Source: Anadara kagoshimensis (lineage: Eukaryota; Mollusca; Bivalvia; Arcoida; Arcidae). From it: a stretch of 64,000 bases of DNA. Location: positions 19,933,424 through 19,997,423 of the forward strand of contig CM037870.1 in assembly GCA_021292105.1 (NCBI GenBank), read 5' to 3'. The notes beneath the pieces are model-generated. The model ran no database searches. It was not told the origin of the DNA and worked only from the letters and a program-made list of their open reading frames with translations. How positions within the stretch are numbered: the first letter of the stretch is position 1; the number at the start of each line of letters is the position of its first letter. The translations under genes and the position numbers were made by a program. Below, piece by piece: positions 11,720-22,244 of this stretch.

Positions 11720-12505
11720 GAATTTTATTTCTTTTATTTTTATTACTCTAACGAAATTTGATAATTTTGTAAAACATATGATTTTATCGAATGTTATTTT
11801 AATGGAATGGGTTTTCTCTTTCCTAGCACTCAAAACTTTATTCAAAGATAAGCAAATGTAGTATTCTATAGAGTTTTATCAAATCTCATTTCCTGTATTT
11901 ACAACCCATTTCCTCTAATGAAAAAGTCATTTTGTTATTTTTAGAGTTCATATTGCAGCTATTAAAATTTAAATGCATGGCATTAACTACTTTTCAAAAT
12001 ATAAATAAGTTTGTTGGTGCACAATATATCCATGAATATTAATGTTATACTGAATATATTAAACGATTTTAATGATTGTTTGGTCTTGTTAGAATTCATA
12101 TTACAGCTCATTAAAATTTAAATATTAGCTTCTTTTCATGATGGGGATACTTCGAGTTCTCAATGTATAAATAAGTATTTGTGTTATTCTGAATAAATTA
12201 AACTAATTGAATATTTTCCTTTTGTTTTGTAATACACGGCAATATTCTAAAAAAAAAAACAATTACGCCATTTCGTCAGTTTCAGTAAATCGGGTATAAT
12301 TTCACAAATTTATTACAGTTTTTTACATTGATTAAGGATAGACATTTTACTTCACATCGAAGTTGTTGCAAACATTTACTGCCATAGAGGAAACCGGAAA
12401 ATTGCGCTAGTATAATACAAACCATAAACCAACCTGTTCTTAGATTAATCGTTGGATTAAGTGTTCTTTTCGATTAACACCTATATCCCAGTACAATAGG
12501 CATGA
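11720..12505. other. No gene seen
   Basis: AT-rich. A diverged duplication is suggested by TTAGAGTTCATATTGCAGCT (11941) and TTAGAATTCATATTACAGCT (12089), each followed by ATTAAAATTTAAAT. Confidence 0.4.
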
Positions 12506-12509
12506 AAGT

Positions 12510-12764
12510 ATTGTTCTTTGGTGCTGTATAATCGGCAATAGTTATTTTACACATTCATTTATATTAAAGGGAGAACAACCTCCCCAGTATATCCCTTGTC
12601 AAGGTCAACCATCTATCCAGCACATTTTGCTGGATTGTGTTGACTTTGCACCTACAAGGGATACTTTTTATTCAGCAATATCAATGCAAGATCTTTTTAG
12701 TAATGTCAGTGGACATCAAATTTTAAACTTCCTTCGAGAAATTAACTTGTATACAAAAATATAA
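12510..12764 (+). pseudogene. LINE reverse transcriptase C-terminal remnant
   Basis: A frame open from about 12495 to the TAA at 12762 encodes THSFILKGEQPP, then IQHILLDCVDFAPTRDTFY, then LNFLREINLYTKI. This is the typical C-terminal tail of non-LTR retrotransposon ORF2 proteins: H-x-F-x-L…PP…C, then HIL.DC..F...R, then a final short helix. One cysteine of the usual pair in the PPxCxxC part is replaced (PPQYIPC). The copy is 5'-truncated, as usual for LINE insertions. The clade cannot be set from this stretch; CR1- or Jockey-group elements are plausible. Confidence 0.8.
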
Positions 12765-12992
12765 TTGGTTTATCATATATTACCCAGTGTTTTAATTTAA
12801 AACTTGTCTGTGATAAAACTGTTTTTTATCAGTTTAGCAATATATTTATGAAAAACGTATTTATTGTTATTTTTAATTTTACATTTTAATACTTTGTGTT
12901 ATTGATACTATTGTATGTTTTACATCTTCTAGCCGCGAATAGCTGCAATATTGCTGATGCGGCTTTAAACAATAATTCACTTACTCACTCTT
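12765..12992 (+). mobile_element. LINE 3' UTR and terminal hairpin
   Basis: This directly follows the ORF stop. The last part, AGCCGCGAATAGCTGCAATA then TTGCTGATGCGGCT, forms a stem AGCCGC/GCGGCT. It is followed by TTTAAACAATAATTCACTTA and a short (ACTC)-type end repeat. The same hairpin, with paired changes, ends the SINEs at 21582 and 59830. It is a probable recognition structure for target-primed reverse transcription. Confidence 0.75.
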
Positions 12993-12999
12993 TTCGATT

Positions 13000-14080
13000 A
13001 CTGACAACTTTGATTCTACAATTTCACAACAACAACAACAATCATTATTGGTAACAATGGCAATGAAACAAAATACTTAGTTGGAATGAAAGAAAAATAG
13101 ATAAATTGAATTGTTTACCAAAAAAACTGGATGTTGTAATTTACAAGGTATTGCTTCTGTTAGTTTTCCTATATCTTGGACGTTAAACTGACCCCTTTAC
13201 TGACCTTGTAGACTCGAGATTGATTGCCATGACGGACCGTATTCTCAAACCTTGCAAAACATCAAGGGAAATAGACATAAAACCGGTTTTCTGGACACCA
13301 AAATAATTATAAGCGTCACGATTGATACATTCAATAATGTTATTACTCATGTTGCCAATACTTATTGCAGTTCACATCTTTACCTTCCCGTACTGCAAAT
13401 ATATCGAGGTGATTTATTGGCTTATAAATTTATATAACGGAGTGATTTATTGGCTAATTCATTACTCTATGATCGCTATTTTGGATATCAATTTCTTCTC
13501 TGATCCGAGAAAACAATTTAGGGAATCAGAAAATGATTACAGAGAACGACTGGAGTCTTTAAAACGAGATATATTGATTGCTTAGTAAGCTATAAGGCTT
13601 AAACTGATACTGTGTTGCCTGACTTTCGTTCGTCAGAATTTTTAGTTCATTAAGAACTAGAAGAACATGGTTTCTGCGCATTTAAAATCACTTTTAAGAA
13701 ATGGTAAAATACTGTAAAGGTGTTTATTTCCTCAGTGTATCAATTTTCGCTTATTTAGCGGTCGGTTGTTTTGCGCGAACAAATTAATACCGAGGGGAAA
13801 TTATATTATGCGTAATGTGTTATAGTGCATGTCTAAAAACACGAAATTTAACTACGTCTAACTTATGTCTAAATTTCATATACCTCGAAAATTAAACACG
13901 CGAAATTATATACATATACAGCAGAAAGCATCCCGGTTTATGCCTTTTCGAAGGTATGCTTGCATAATGATATTAAAGGCATTATATGCATATTTATGGA
14001 CCATTAAGAGAGGGAGAGAGAGGAAGATTACCATTGACCGTTGTATCCTTTATATTCGTTCGGTATTGCAAGTGGAGTCT
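13000..14080. other. No gene seen
   Basis: AT-rich sequence. An (AAC)n run at about 13027-13041 may be a further simple-repeat tail. The short frames at 13252-13585 and 13865-14089 have no recognisable domain. Confidence 0.4.
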
Positions 14081-14084
14081 GGTA

Positions 14085-14300
14085 ATTAGGTTTTACGTCA
14101 CGGTTTAGATATTTCTATCTATTCTCGTAGTGGTATCTAGAGAAAGCCACCATAAGTAAAGTGACAAATTAAACGGCCTTGCATTAAGATGTGTCTGAAT
14201 TGTGCAAGAAGGTCTGCGCTGAAGACAGTTGAGCCTCCAGCCTACACATCCCCCACCCGATTTATGAGAACGGGCATTGACATATATGAACTTTTCAATC
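14085..14300 (-). mobile_element. Degraded SINE, minus orientation
   Basis: The minus strand ends ATATCTAAACCGTGACGTAA then AACC, matching the tail at 1-54. The body at 14150-14300 is GC-richer than its surroundings, but its head is not recognisable. Confidence 0.4.
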
Positions 14301-14835
14301 AAGTAAACTGAAGACTTGTAAAATTTTAGCTTTGATGATTCTATTAAAATATAGATTTTCCTGTAAAATTACATGAAAATGATTCATTAAAGCTTTGTAT
14401 CCGCTATTTTCAAAAGTTTTTTCATCCATAAATGATAGCAATTAAATAAGAAGATATCTTATAATTCCTAATAGTCGTGCCTCCGGAATGTTCAAATCAC
14501 ACCGCAATTATAATCACTGTTCTAAATTTCACTAGTATTTAAGTATAATTACTAATTATACGTGCAGAAAATTACCCAAATAATGTGCTCATTTAGCTAA
14601 TCATGCCTCTGGTGTTATGTTATTGTTAAATACCTGTTAAACAAGCAATGGCCTTCATTATCTTAGCTTTTTCCTCTTCTTCTTTTAATTGCAACAGCAA
14701 ACAAATTGGATTAATTATCTTTTTCTTACTATTAATGCTCTTCATTATTTTGTTTTTTAATTATTCTTGTTTTTTAACTGTGGCATTGATTATTTAAACG
14801 AAATGTAGAAAAGTGGTGGGAAAGCGTATGTGCAA

Positions 14836-14851
14836 AAAAAAAAAAAAAACA
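14836..14851. repeat. Poly(A) tract
   Basis: A run of about sixteen A residues after GTGCAAAA; it could be an old retroposon tail. Confidence 0.6.
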
Positions 14852-15044
14852 ATTCGGAAAACTTCGACAAAACTCGTTAATATAGTTTTATCATCGGTTT
14901 TATTCGACAAACGTCGACAAAGCTCGTAATACTGTATACTTTGACGTTTGATATCCATCTACAATGCACATTTCGTTCTTAAGAATAACGATCACAGTGC
15001 CTCACGTCGCTAAGGTTCCAATTCAAACCAGTGTTAATTTTATA

Positions 15045-15090
15045 GTACTAGATGGCCTTTGCAAAAAAGAATTCCTCATCAGTGTAGAGC
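15045..15090 (-). ncRNA. Degraded hammerhead ribozyme
   Basis: On the minus strand CTGATGAGGAATT is intact, and stem I is partly kept (TAGTAC opposite CTCTAC). The CGAAAC box is changed to GCAAAG and the triplet is ATC. The flank GTGTTAATTTTATA and the downstream AAATTGTGAAACCAAA match other copies. It is predicted to be inactive. Confidence 0.65.
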
Positions 15091-15174
15091 TTGAAACAAA
15101 ATTGTGAAACCAAACTTTCAAGTGGTTGGAAAAAGTTTTATTTCTAATTTTACCTTTACTAGTATATGGGCTCC

Positions 15175-15255
15175 GGTGGCAAAGTGGTTAAGGAGTCAGT
15201 CTTCAAACCTAAGGTGCCTCACATTATTTAACATTCGTTCATGTATTGCCATTCA
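15175..15255 (+). mobile_element. tRNA-like SINE head fragment
   Basis: GGCTCCGGTGGCAAAGTGGT followed by TAAGGAGTCAGTCTTCAA resembles the A-box half of a tRNA-derived head. The B-box half is not clear, so the assignment is tentative. Confidence 0.3.
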
Positions 15256-15829
15256 ACACGTGTAATCAGTAAATCCGGGTTTATTGTCAAACCGCATGCC
15301 TATTTCTATATCATATCTTCCGTTTTTGGTTATTACTGTACGAGTTTGGTAAACCTTATTAAAAGCAATCAAAGTTTTTTTTTAGTCTTTTTAATCACAT
15401 TTAGCACAACGACATAAGACAAGATCAGTTAAAAACATCGTGTTTTAAAAATTGAAGCGGTTTCTACCTATATATAGTATAACCGACTCACGTAGACATA
15501 TAATAAAACACGTAATGATATATATAATACAGAATAAGATGTTTTATGACGTTAAGTTCGCTCGCACTTGGTTTAGATAACCTTATTTCTATAGCAATTA
15601 TTTAAAAAGAAGGCTAAACAGAATAAAAAACATATTATACATTCATATTGTATTATGTTTACGGTTTATTTCCTGCTAAAGATTTAACCCGAGGGGAAAA
15701 CCCGACTGACTTTCAAACATCAAATATATTGTTGCGTGTTTGGTAAACAACAAATTATTCTTGAGAATAAATGTTTTTGCATCAAGTAAAGATGATGCAT
15801 TGACCGCTTATATATCAAGAAATAAAGTA

Positions 15830-15947
15830 CAGGACCGGGTAACTCGAAGCTATCTTAGCAGTTACGAACACTTAATGCCGTTGTGTTATATAGGCATTAA
15901 GTGACCGTAACTGTTAAGAGAGCTTCGAGTTACTCAGCCCAGACCTG
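15830..15947. mobile_element. Foldback element (long palindrome)
   Basis: Arms 15841-15879 and 15893-15931 are near-perfect inverted repeats of about 39 bp (AACTCGAAGC…CTTAATGCC and GGCATTAAGTG…GCTTCGAGTT) around a 13-bp centre. The outer ends extend the similarity through CAGGACC and CAGACCTG, the same ends as the adjacent MITEs. It is likely a member or derivative of that family. Confidence 0.7.
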
Positions 15948-15975
15948 TTAAGAGTTAAACACTTAGCTACAGTAA

Positions 15976-16168
15976 AGACCTATCGAAAGTTTAACACCGA
16001 ACTACCAAAAATGAGTAAAAGCTCGGCTACCCAGTGGTCTAGATATGGAAAAGCTTTCGAGAGATGGAAATGGCAGCTTCTGAGATATAGGTAAATATAG
16101 GAACCGAAAAGAGTTGCGTAATTGACACTAATTCGTTAACTTTGTGTTAAACTTTCGACGAACATGTA
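15976..16168. mobile_element. MITE copy 1
   Basis: The left end AGACCTATCGAAAGTTTAAC and the right end GTTAAACTTTCGACGAACAT are inverted. Inside is purine-rich sequence with GAGATATAG, shared with the copy at 47939. About 190 bp, with no ORF. Confidence 0.65.
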
Positions 16169-16200
16169 CTGTAACGGATTAAAGCGTTATCGACATCGTC

Positions 16201-16408
16201 ACAGGCCTTTCGAAAGTTAAACACCGAGTTAACGAATTATTGCCGAATCAGCAACTCATCTCAGCCCCTCGTTGGCTATATCTAGACAGCCTTTTAGCAA
16301 CTGCTACCTATCTCAAGGTAGATTTTCCGTCATTAGTTATCCATGTCTCGGATGCCAAGCTTCAGTCTCTTTTTGATAACTGAGTGTTAAACTTTCGACA
16401 GGTCTGTA
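16201..16408. mobile_element. MITE copy 2
   Basis: The terminal inverted repeats are ACAGGCCTTTCGAAAGTTAA and GTTAAACTTTCGACAGGTCT. It is 208 bp long, almost the same as the separate copy at 47939 (210 bp). It starts within a few tens of bases of copy 1. Confidence 0.75.
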
Positions 16409-16428
16409 TCGTATACCAAGACATAAAG

Positions 16429-16694
16429 TACAGACCTCTTAACAGTTAAACACTAAGCTAACGGATTAAAGCGTTATCGACATCGTCCCCTTGGAAGCTG
16501 CTATTTATCTCTCGAACCTTGTTTATCTCTATCTCTCGAACCTTGTTTACCTCTATCTCTCGAACCTTGTTTACCTCTATCTCTCGAACCTTGTCTGCCT
16601 CTATCTCTCGAACCTTGTCTACCTCTCTGTCGCTCGGCAATCGAGCTTTGACTCCGTTTTATCAGGTCAATGTTAAACTTTCGACAGGTCTGTA
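16429..16694. mobile_element. MITE copy 3 with internal tandem repeat
   Basis: The ends ACAGACCTCTTAACAGTTAA and GTTAAACTTTCGACAGGTCT are inverted. The interior holds the 24-bp array at 16508-16627, which explains its greater length (266 bp). The 28 bp at 16460-16487 are identical to 16173-16200 just outside copy 1. Confidence 0.7.
16508..16627. repeat. 24-bp minisatellite, five copies
   Basis: The unit is TCTCTCGAACCTTGT followed by TTACCTCTA; units 1-3 differ by one base, and units 4-5 share a T-to-C change in the TTGTT stretch. Because 24 is a multiple of three, every frame stays open. The RDRGKQGS-like and LYLSNLVY repeats this produces are artefacts of the array. Confidence 0.95.
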
Positions 16695-16821
16695 CTGTAT
16701 ATTTTTCTGCATTAAATGCGTTAAAATTGGCGACGATAGAGTGTTTCATAAAACATATTGGAATCGGTAAAAGATTCTGTTCAAGTTAAGTCGTCGCTCA
16801 CAAAACCATCAATGTAAAATA

Positions 16822-17035
16822 AAGACCAGACGGAAGTTTAACACAAAAAGAATTCGAAGCTCGGCTGCAAATCGGCTAAGATATAGGCAGAAATTTGCCG
16901 AAACGCTGCCGAGAATTAAAGTAATAGCCCCTACTGATACGATACCAATATATAGATAAGGAAGCGCCGAGACTATTGCCGATTCGGCAATTATTCGATA
17001 TGTTAAACTACATGCATGATCTGCCGCCAGTTTCA
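16822..17035. mobile_element. Diverged MITE copy 4
   Basis: The left end AGACCAGACGGAAGTTTAAC resembles the family end, and the interior contains GCTCGGCTGCAAATCGGCTA and GCCGATTCGGCAA. The right end ATGTTAAACTACATGCATGA is only weakly matched, so the boundary is approximate. Confidence 0.5.
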
Positions 17036-17099
17036 TACAAAAAGGAGTCAAAAATCAGCTGTCAAGTGACCAAGATAAAGATAGCTAGTTGCCAAAAAT

Positions 17100-18010
17100 T
17101 AAAATAAATATCCCTTAACGAAAAGGTACCGAGATATTTGTAACAAGGGGACGAGTTATGCTGTCGATTCGTCACTAATTCTTGAATTTAACTTTTTATA
17201 TGCATGTTCTGTACCTCATATTTGTGTAATGAAGCATGTATCATTGCAAGACTTAAAATTCTTAAATAGAAATGAAATTGAACATAATAAAAAATAATAC
17301 ACTTGATGATTTTAGCTTTGAAATTTGTAACTAAAACATCATCGTGTAAATTGATGTAAATATTTGCGTCTTTATAAATAATTAAACCACTATAGGTGCC
17401 TACGTAATGTATCATACCATTTTGAGAAATCAACATTTTACGTCATCAAGGAATCAACTTGCTTCCAAAAATCCTATCCACAACAGCCTGTATCTAAATA
17501 AGTAATGTAGCTTATACATTCGATGACCTTCAATCTAGTCTACATAGTATGAAACGTTTGAATTGTATAACTTTTGGAGTATTGTCTTGAAGATTTTTGG
17601 TCAAATAGAAAAGGAAAACGTAATGTAAATTATTTCATTGAACAGATTCAGAGACATTGGTTTCATTTCTTTACTTGGCATTGATGCTGTACAAATATCA
17701 AGTCTACTAAAGCATTAATCTTAATCTTGTTTCGTGTCCAGAATTAAACGCCAAGGACATGGAATTGATTTCACACAGAACTAATAAGTGATTCTTGCTT
17801 TTTTCATTAACGTTTGAATATGATAAAGAAAATATCCATTGACCATCATTGTAGACATAGGCGCTGAAACTGTATACAATTCCGAAGTATTCTATTCTTT
17901 ATGGTAAGTAATTACACCAAGCCAAGCTGGAAACGTTCAATTAATGATATTTTAGTTCGATGAACCGCATGACAAATAAATGGGTCTATAGAAGAAAGTA
18001 TTATTTGCGT
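17100..18010. other. No gene seen
   Basis: AT-rich noncoding DNA without a recognised repeat. Confidence 0.4.
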
Positions 18011-18019
18011 GCGTCTTCT

Positions 18020-18455
18020 GACCCTTTTTTGATTGTACAAACTTTCTCTAAGCCATTTCGTGCATAATATTGATGGATGTCTTAAAATTGGTCAAACGAT
18101 GTTAGCTTTTGATCTTACCAAAATTACGGACCTCTTTTGATTGAACAAACTTTCTCTGAGCCATTTCGTGCAAAATTTTGATAGATGTCTTAAAATTGGT
18201 CATACGCTTCTGACATTTGACCTTATAAAATTTACAACCGTATTTTGCGTCAGAAAACATAATCTGGGCATTTCATGCAAAACAAAATTGTTAGATGTCT
18301 AAAAATTGGCCATAAGCTGTTAGTTTTTGACCTAATCAAAATTACAAACCTCTTTTGATTGCACAAACTTTCTCTGAGCCATTTGTGCAAAAACAAATTT
18401 ACTGGATGTCTGAAAATTGGTCATAAGCTGTTACTGTTTGACCTGATAAAATTAT
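18020..18455. repeat. ~108-bp minisatellite, four copies
   Basis: TTTTGATTG(T/A/C)ACAAACTTTC with TCTGAGCCATTT.GTGCA and GATGTCT.AAAATTGGTC recurs at about 18026, 18135 and 18352, with a degenerate copy at about 18245. Several 20-bp blocks are identical between copies 1, 2 and 4. No frame is conserved. Confidence 0.85.
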
Positions 18456-18599
18456 TGTTCACTGCCGTAAACAATTTATAAACGATTCTGTATCCACACT
18501 GCCTCCAAACTTAGTCTACGTCTACGAAATTAAAATCTTATCACCCAGACTAATGACAAATCTAAGATCAATACTTTTGGTCAAAATTTCGAAAATCAT

Positions 18600-19180
18600 T
18601 TCCCGGTAGCCCAGTTCGCAGAGTGCGCTCCGCATGTGGAGATCAGGGTTTGAACCCTGGCGGATCCTGAACAAGACTTAAAAATAAGAGTTGAATGTTC
18701 TTTTGCCGAGTTGAATGTTCTTTTGCCAATCACTCGGTATTTCTTATTTCTCGGTAGCTCAGTTCGAGGAGTGCGCTGCGCTATGAATGTCAGTGTTTGC
18801 ACCCCTATATATCCTGACCAAGATTTTAACTAAGCGTTGAATGTTCTTTTGTAAAGCACTTGGTATTTTTTCAAATTTTAAATAATTTATTTCTTGATAG
18901 CTCAGTTAAGAAAATGTGCTTTGCATGTGGAGGTTGACGGATCAAGCCTCAGTGGAGCCTGACAAAGACTTGAAAATGGATGGTTTCTTTTCTTCACCAG
19001 AAGATTTATATTTAGAAATCTTTTGAATATAAATCTTTTGGTAGATAACTAGGAGTGGCGCGTTAAAGACACCCGTCCTTCAGTTTCCTGGGCGCACTGC
19101 AAAAGTAATCATTTATGACACTTCATCTATAGTTGATGACGTCCCCAGATCAGTTAAACATCCGTAACCATGTTAACTGG
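18600..19180 (+). mobile_element. SINE with three tandem tRNA-like heads (family B)
   Basis: Three head units begin at about 18602, 18749 and 18893, each with CGGTAGC(T/C)CAGTT and GTGCGCT.CGCATGTGGAG or a diverged form. The first has an intact B-box, GGGTTTGAACCCTGG. The heads resemble a tRNA-Ala-type D and anticodon region. Each is followed by GTTGAATGTTCTTTTG. A body segment with GACACTTCATCTATAGTTGA lies at 19115. Tandem heads suggest internal duplication or nested insertion. Confidence 0.65.
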
Positions 19181-19199
19181 AACGCCAAAGCTAATTAAT

Positions 19200-20020
19200 C
19201 ACTAAATCTCAAATACGAAGAAAACGTGTAGCACCTAATATTGTGAAGGTATTTGGTGTAAGAGTATTCTTTTAAAACACTTCCAAAGCTTATATTAAAT
19301 AATATTCAGGGGATCGGCTTCCACACAATGTCACCAGAGTGCGTTCGAAATTATAATGATTTCTTGTTTCAATGCCGTTCCCAAGTTGTAAGATTTCTTC
19401 ATAATCATCTTGTCTTTAACGAAGTGAAAGGAAGAACAGACGATCCACATGCTAATGGCGGAAAAACCAATAAATGCACTCCCTGTTTGATGAATTCCGT
19501 TATTCGCATATCTGTCTTTTGTAGGGTATTGAACTAAGTATACTGGGTGAAAATGCATAAAACATGATTATATTAGTTTGTAATTAAACCATAATTAGCA
19601 CAGCACTTAATAATTAGCTAATTATAGTGGTTTTAATGATGAACTTCAATTATGATTTGTCAAACTGGACCCTATACTGCAAATTCTAGTAATGTAATGT
19701 TCAGCATAAATTAAAAAAATCATAGGCCATAATAGAGAGTTTCAGTCAGTATTACAGAGATTAGCAGAATTAATGTGATTTACAAAAGCCATAGCAACAA
19801 AGAACATACAAAAAATGAATAAAAATCAAGTCAAATATTTAGAGAATCCCCAGTTTGGACGGACACTGATCATGATAACATTATTCATTGGTGTAATTGC
19901 AATTGTATCACTTCTGTAAGGTCCAAATTATTAAGTATTTGATGGTTGAGAAAAAAGCGTACATGGAAAAACATCGACAAACTTTCGGCAAAAGTTCGGT
20001 TGTACCTATGCAGTAAATGG
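19200..20020. other. No gene seen
   Basis: AT-rich. The overlapping frames at 19328-19558 on both strands show no recognisable domain. Confidence 0.4.
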
Positions 20021-20024
20021 AGTT

Positions 20025-20345
20025 TAACTGAGTAATGTGCTTAAACAACCCTGTCAAGAATATTTCACTTATATCGAAACGTCGCCAGCTATAGGCGAAG
20101 GTACAGAAATTTTGCCTGTGTGTTGCGCTAATGGCGTTATACTGCAAGGTTCTCTATCGTGCTAAGCCTACCAAGACATGGAACCTCGTTTATTTTAAGT
20201 TCCCATCCGAAAGAACCGTGACTTTTATTTCGTAATGCCGAGTGCTTGACAAAAAAACAGTCACTACCCACTTTTAACTCTTTGGTCAGATCCGACCAGG
20301 GTTCGAACCCACGACCTTCCACTTACGAAGCGAGGAGCTACCAAG
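20025..20345 (-). mobile_element. SINE (family B), near full length
   Basis: On the minus strand the head carries a perfect B-box, GGGTTCGAACCC. It is followed by AAAAGTGGGTAGTGACTGTT, the CACTCGGCATTACGAAAT block, AAAGTCACGG and the region ending GCCTATAGCTGGCGACG. The tail is ATATTCTTGACAGGG. It aligns along almost its whole length with 55655-55968. Confidence 0.8.
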
Positions 20346-20349
20346 GGTA

Positions 20350-21395
20350 GTAAATGGAGTTGAGATCCGAAAGCATGGCTTCCATGGCATCCTTCATAGA
20401 CGTGAAAAGTCATACAGAATAATACGATTTGGAATACAAAACGCTGTTTATATTGCCAAAAGATTAATTATTTATCTTTCATAGAAATTCTACAAAGCAT
20501 TGTAGAATTAGTTTTTTCTATACCATTAGTACGTATTGTGGAAATGGACAATTGACTTATCTCTATACAATTGAATATCTAGAAACAGTCACTTTGATGG
20601 TAATAACGCGCTATTCAGCAAATTCCGGACAAGATAATTTGATGATATTCTATATAATTTCATTTGAAACGTGCCTATTTCAAATGTATCTTTATCTAAA
20701 GCCAGGACTTGTCTCATTTAAGCGTTAAATACTATGTCTGGGTCCCAGTTGAAATTCAGACTCGTTTAACACTTGTCAGAGAATTCTAAAATGATTTCTA
20801 CGCTCCTTACTTTTCAGTCGTTAATTTCCGCCTTTCAATTAATTATGGTCTTAAATGTCTCAAAAATACTGTAATAAAATGAGTCTAGATTATTAACTAT
20901 GGTTTTGTGAATCAAATGATAGCTTATAGACCTTCTCAACTAATTTGCTCGCAATCAAATGTCATACTTATTAGTGTTGATGCAATCTGACGAGGCGAAA
21001 TTTATTTAGATGATATCGCAATCGTTTCCGAATAAAAATGGCAAGAAAATCTATTGTTTTTACAAAATCTCTTTTTAAATTTCCGATAGTATGTTTTTGC
21101 CGAGCAAAACATTTTCATTCATATTAAAACGTATGCTAGAACTAATTGTGAACATCAATTTTGTGATCTGTTTATCCTACATATTATATGCATGGTACTG
21201 TTGCAATTACTTGGCATGCCAATCACTTTGACACTTCAATGATATAAATAACGGCGTGAGTCTAAAACATGACGCAACGAAGTCAATCCCTTAAATGTGG
21301 GAGGGGAAAGGGTTGCGGTGTGGGCGGGAACGGGATCTTGCAGATAATTTAAGAGCAATTCACAACCCTATTCCATTACCCAAAAGCTAGTGTGA
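20350..21395. other. No gene seen
   Basis: AT-rich. A local G-rich stretch at 21300-21340 (GGGAGGGGAAAGGGTTGCGG) interrupts it. No coding signal seen. Confidence 0.4.
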
Positions 21396-21399
21396 CATT

Positions 21400-21532
21400 G
21401 TTTAGGAGTTAATGCTAGCCGATAGTAAGGTCAGTGTATCAGGAACATTGGTTTCCACCCTCACCTTAAAAATGACGGCATTTATATACGCGAAGAATCT
21501 TGACTGGGTTGCCGAACACTAGTCTTCATGAG
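21400..21532 (+). mobile_element. SINE fragment (family C)
   Basis: CATTGGTTTCCACCCTCACC followed by GCGAAGAATCTTGACTGGGT is the 3' half of a family C SINE. It lies about 40 bp upstream of the next SINE. Confidence 0.5.
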
Positions 21533-21581
21533 TGGCGATAAGTGGGTATAACGAATTTTGCACACTTTTTCATTTTCTTTA

Positions 21582-21953
21582 GGCCTAACGGATAAGACGT
21601 TAGTCTTCTAATCCAGGGTCTCTCACCGCTGTGAGTTCGAGTTCCGCTCGGACCACATGTGGGAAAATGAATTTTCCTTGCCGTTGGCCTTTACTGATTC
21701 ACCTGGTATCAGTATAATGGACTGGGGGAGTGGTACGCTTGTCTGTGGCGCACTGACTCTGTGAGCTAGCACGGTAAAGTCGCCCTGAGTGCGCGCTAGT
21801 ACAAAGCAGACCATACAACACACTCGCACTTCACATGCATACATAAAATTGTTCATAGATTAATCCATAGAGATTAATTAAATAGTTCCCGTCGCGAATA
21901 GCTGAACAATTGCTGATGCGACGTTAAACAACATTCAACCAACCACCAACCAA
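21582..21953 (+). mobile_element. V-SINE-like element, copy A
   Basis: The tRNA-like head contains CTAACGGATAAGACGTTAG (A-box region) and GAGTTCGAGTTCCGC (B-box region). The ~200-bp body includes CACCTGGTATCAGTATAATG and TGCGCGCTAGTACAAAGCAG. The 3' end hairpin is CGTCGC…GCGACG followed by TTAAACAACATTCAACC. A 12-bp target-site duplication with one mismatch (21570-21581 and 21954-21965) brackets it. Compared with copy B it lacks the first ~12 bp of the head. Confidence 0.88.
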
Positions 21954-22244
21954 TCATTATCTTTAATTTTCGTGTGTGTGACGTGAAATTCTATAAAAAT
22001 ATTCTGTGCTGTATGATGTTTGGCCCAAAATATTTTTAATTCAGTAGAAGATGGTTGTAGAACACACTAGTCCTTATGAGATATTTTGGTCTAACGAATT
22101 TCACGCATTTTATTTTCATTGTTATGTTTAGAAGCTTCGTGTTTGCCGTGAAATCCTTTAAAAAATCTGTATTATATAGCCCAAAATATTTCAGAAAAAA
22201 TTGTTGAAGGAAACAACCTGTTTTTTTACTGCTCTAAACCTATA

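Noticed and set aside
16458..16770. Overlapping repetitive frames (RDRGKQGS-type and LYLSNLVY-type repeats)
   Set aside because: They are produced by the 24-bp tandem array, which keeps all frames open because its unit length is a multiple of three.
18596..18802. Possible genuine tRNA-Ala genes
   Set aside because: D- and T-arm motifs are present, but the ends do not pair into a seven-base acceptor stem and SINE body sequence follows.
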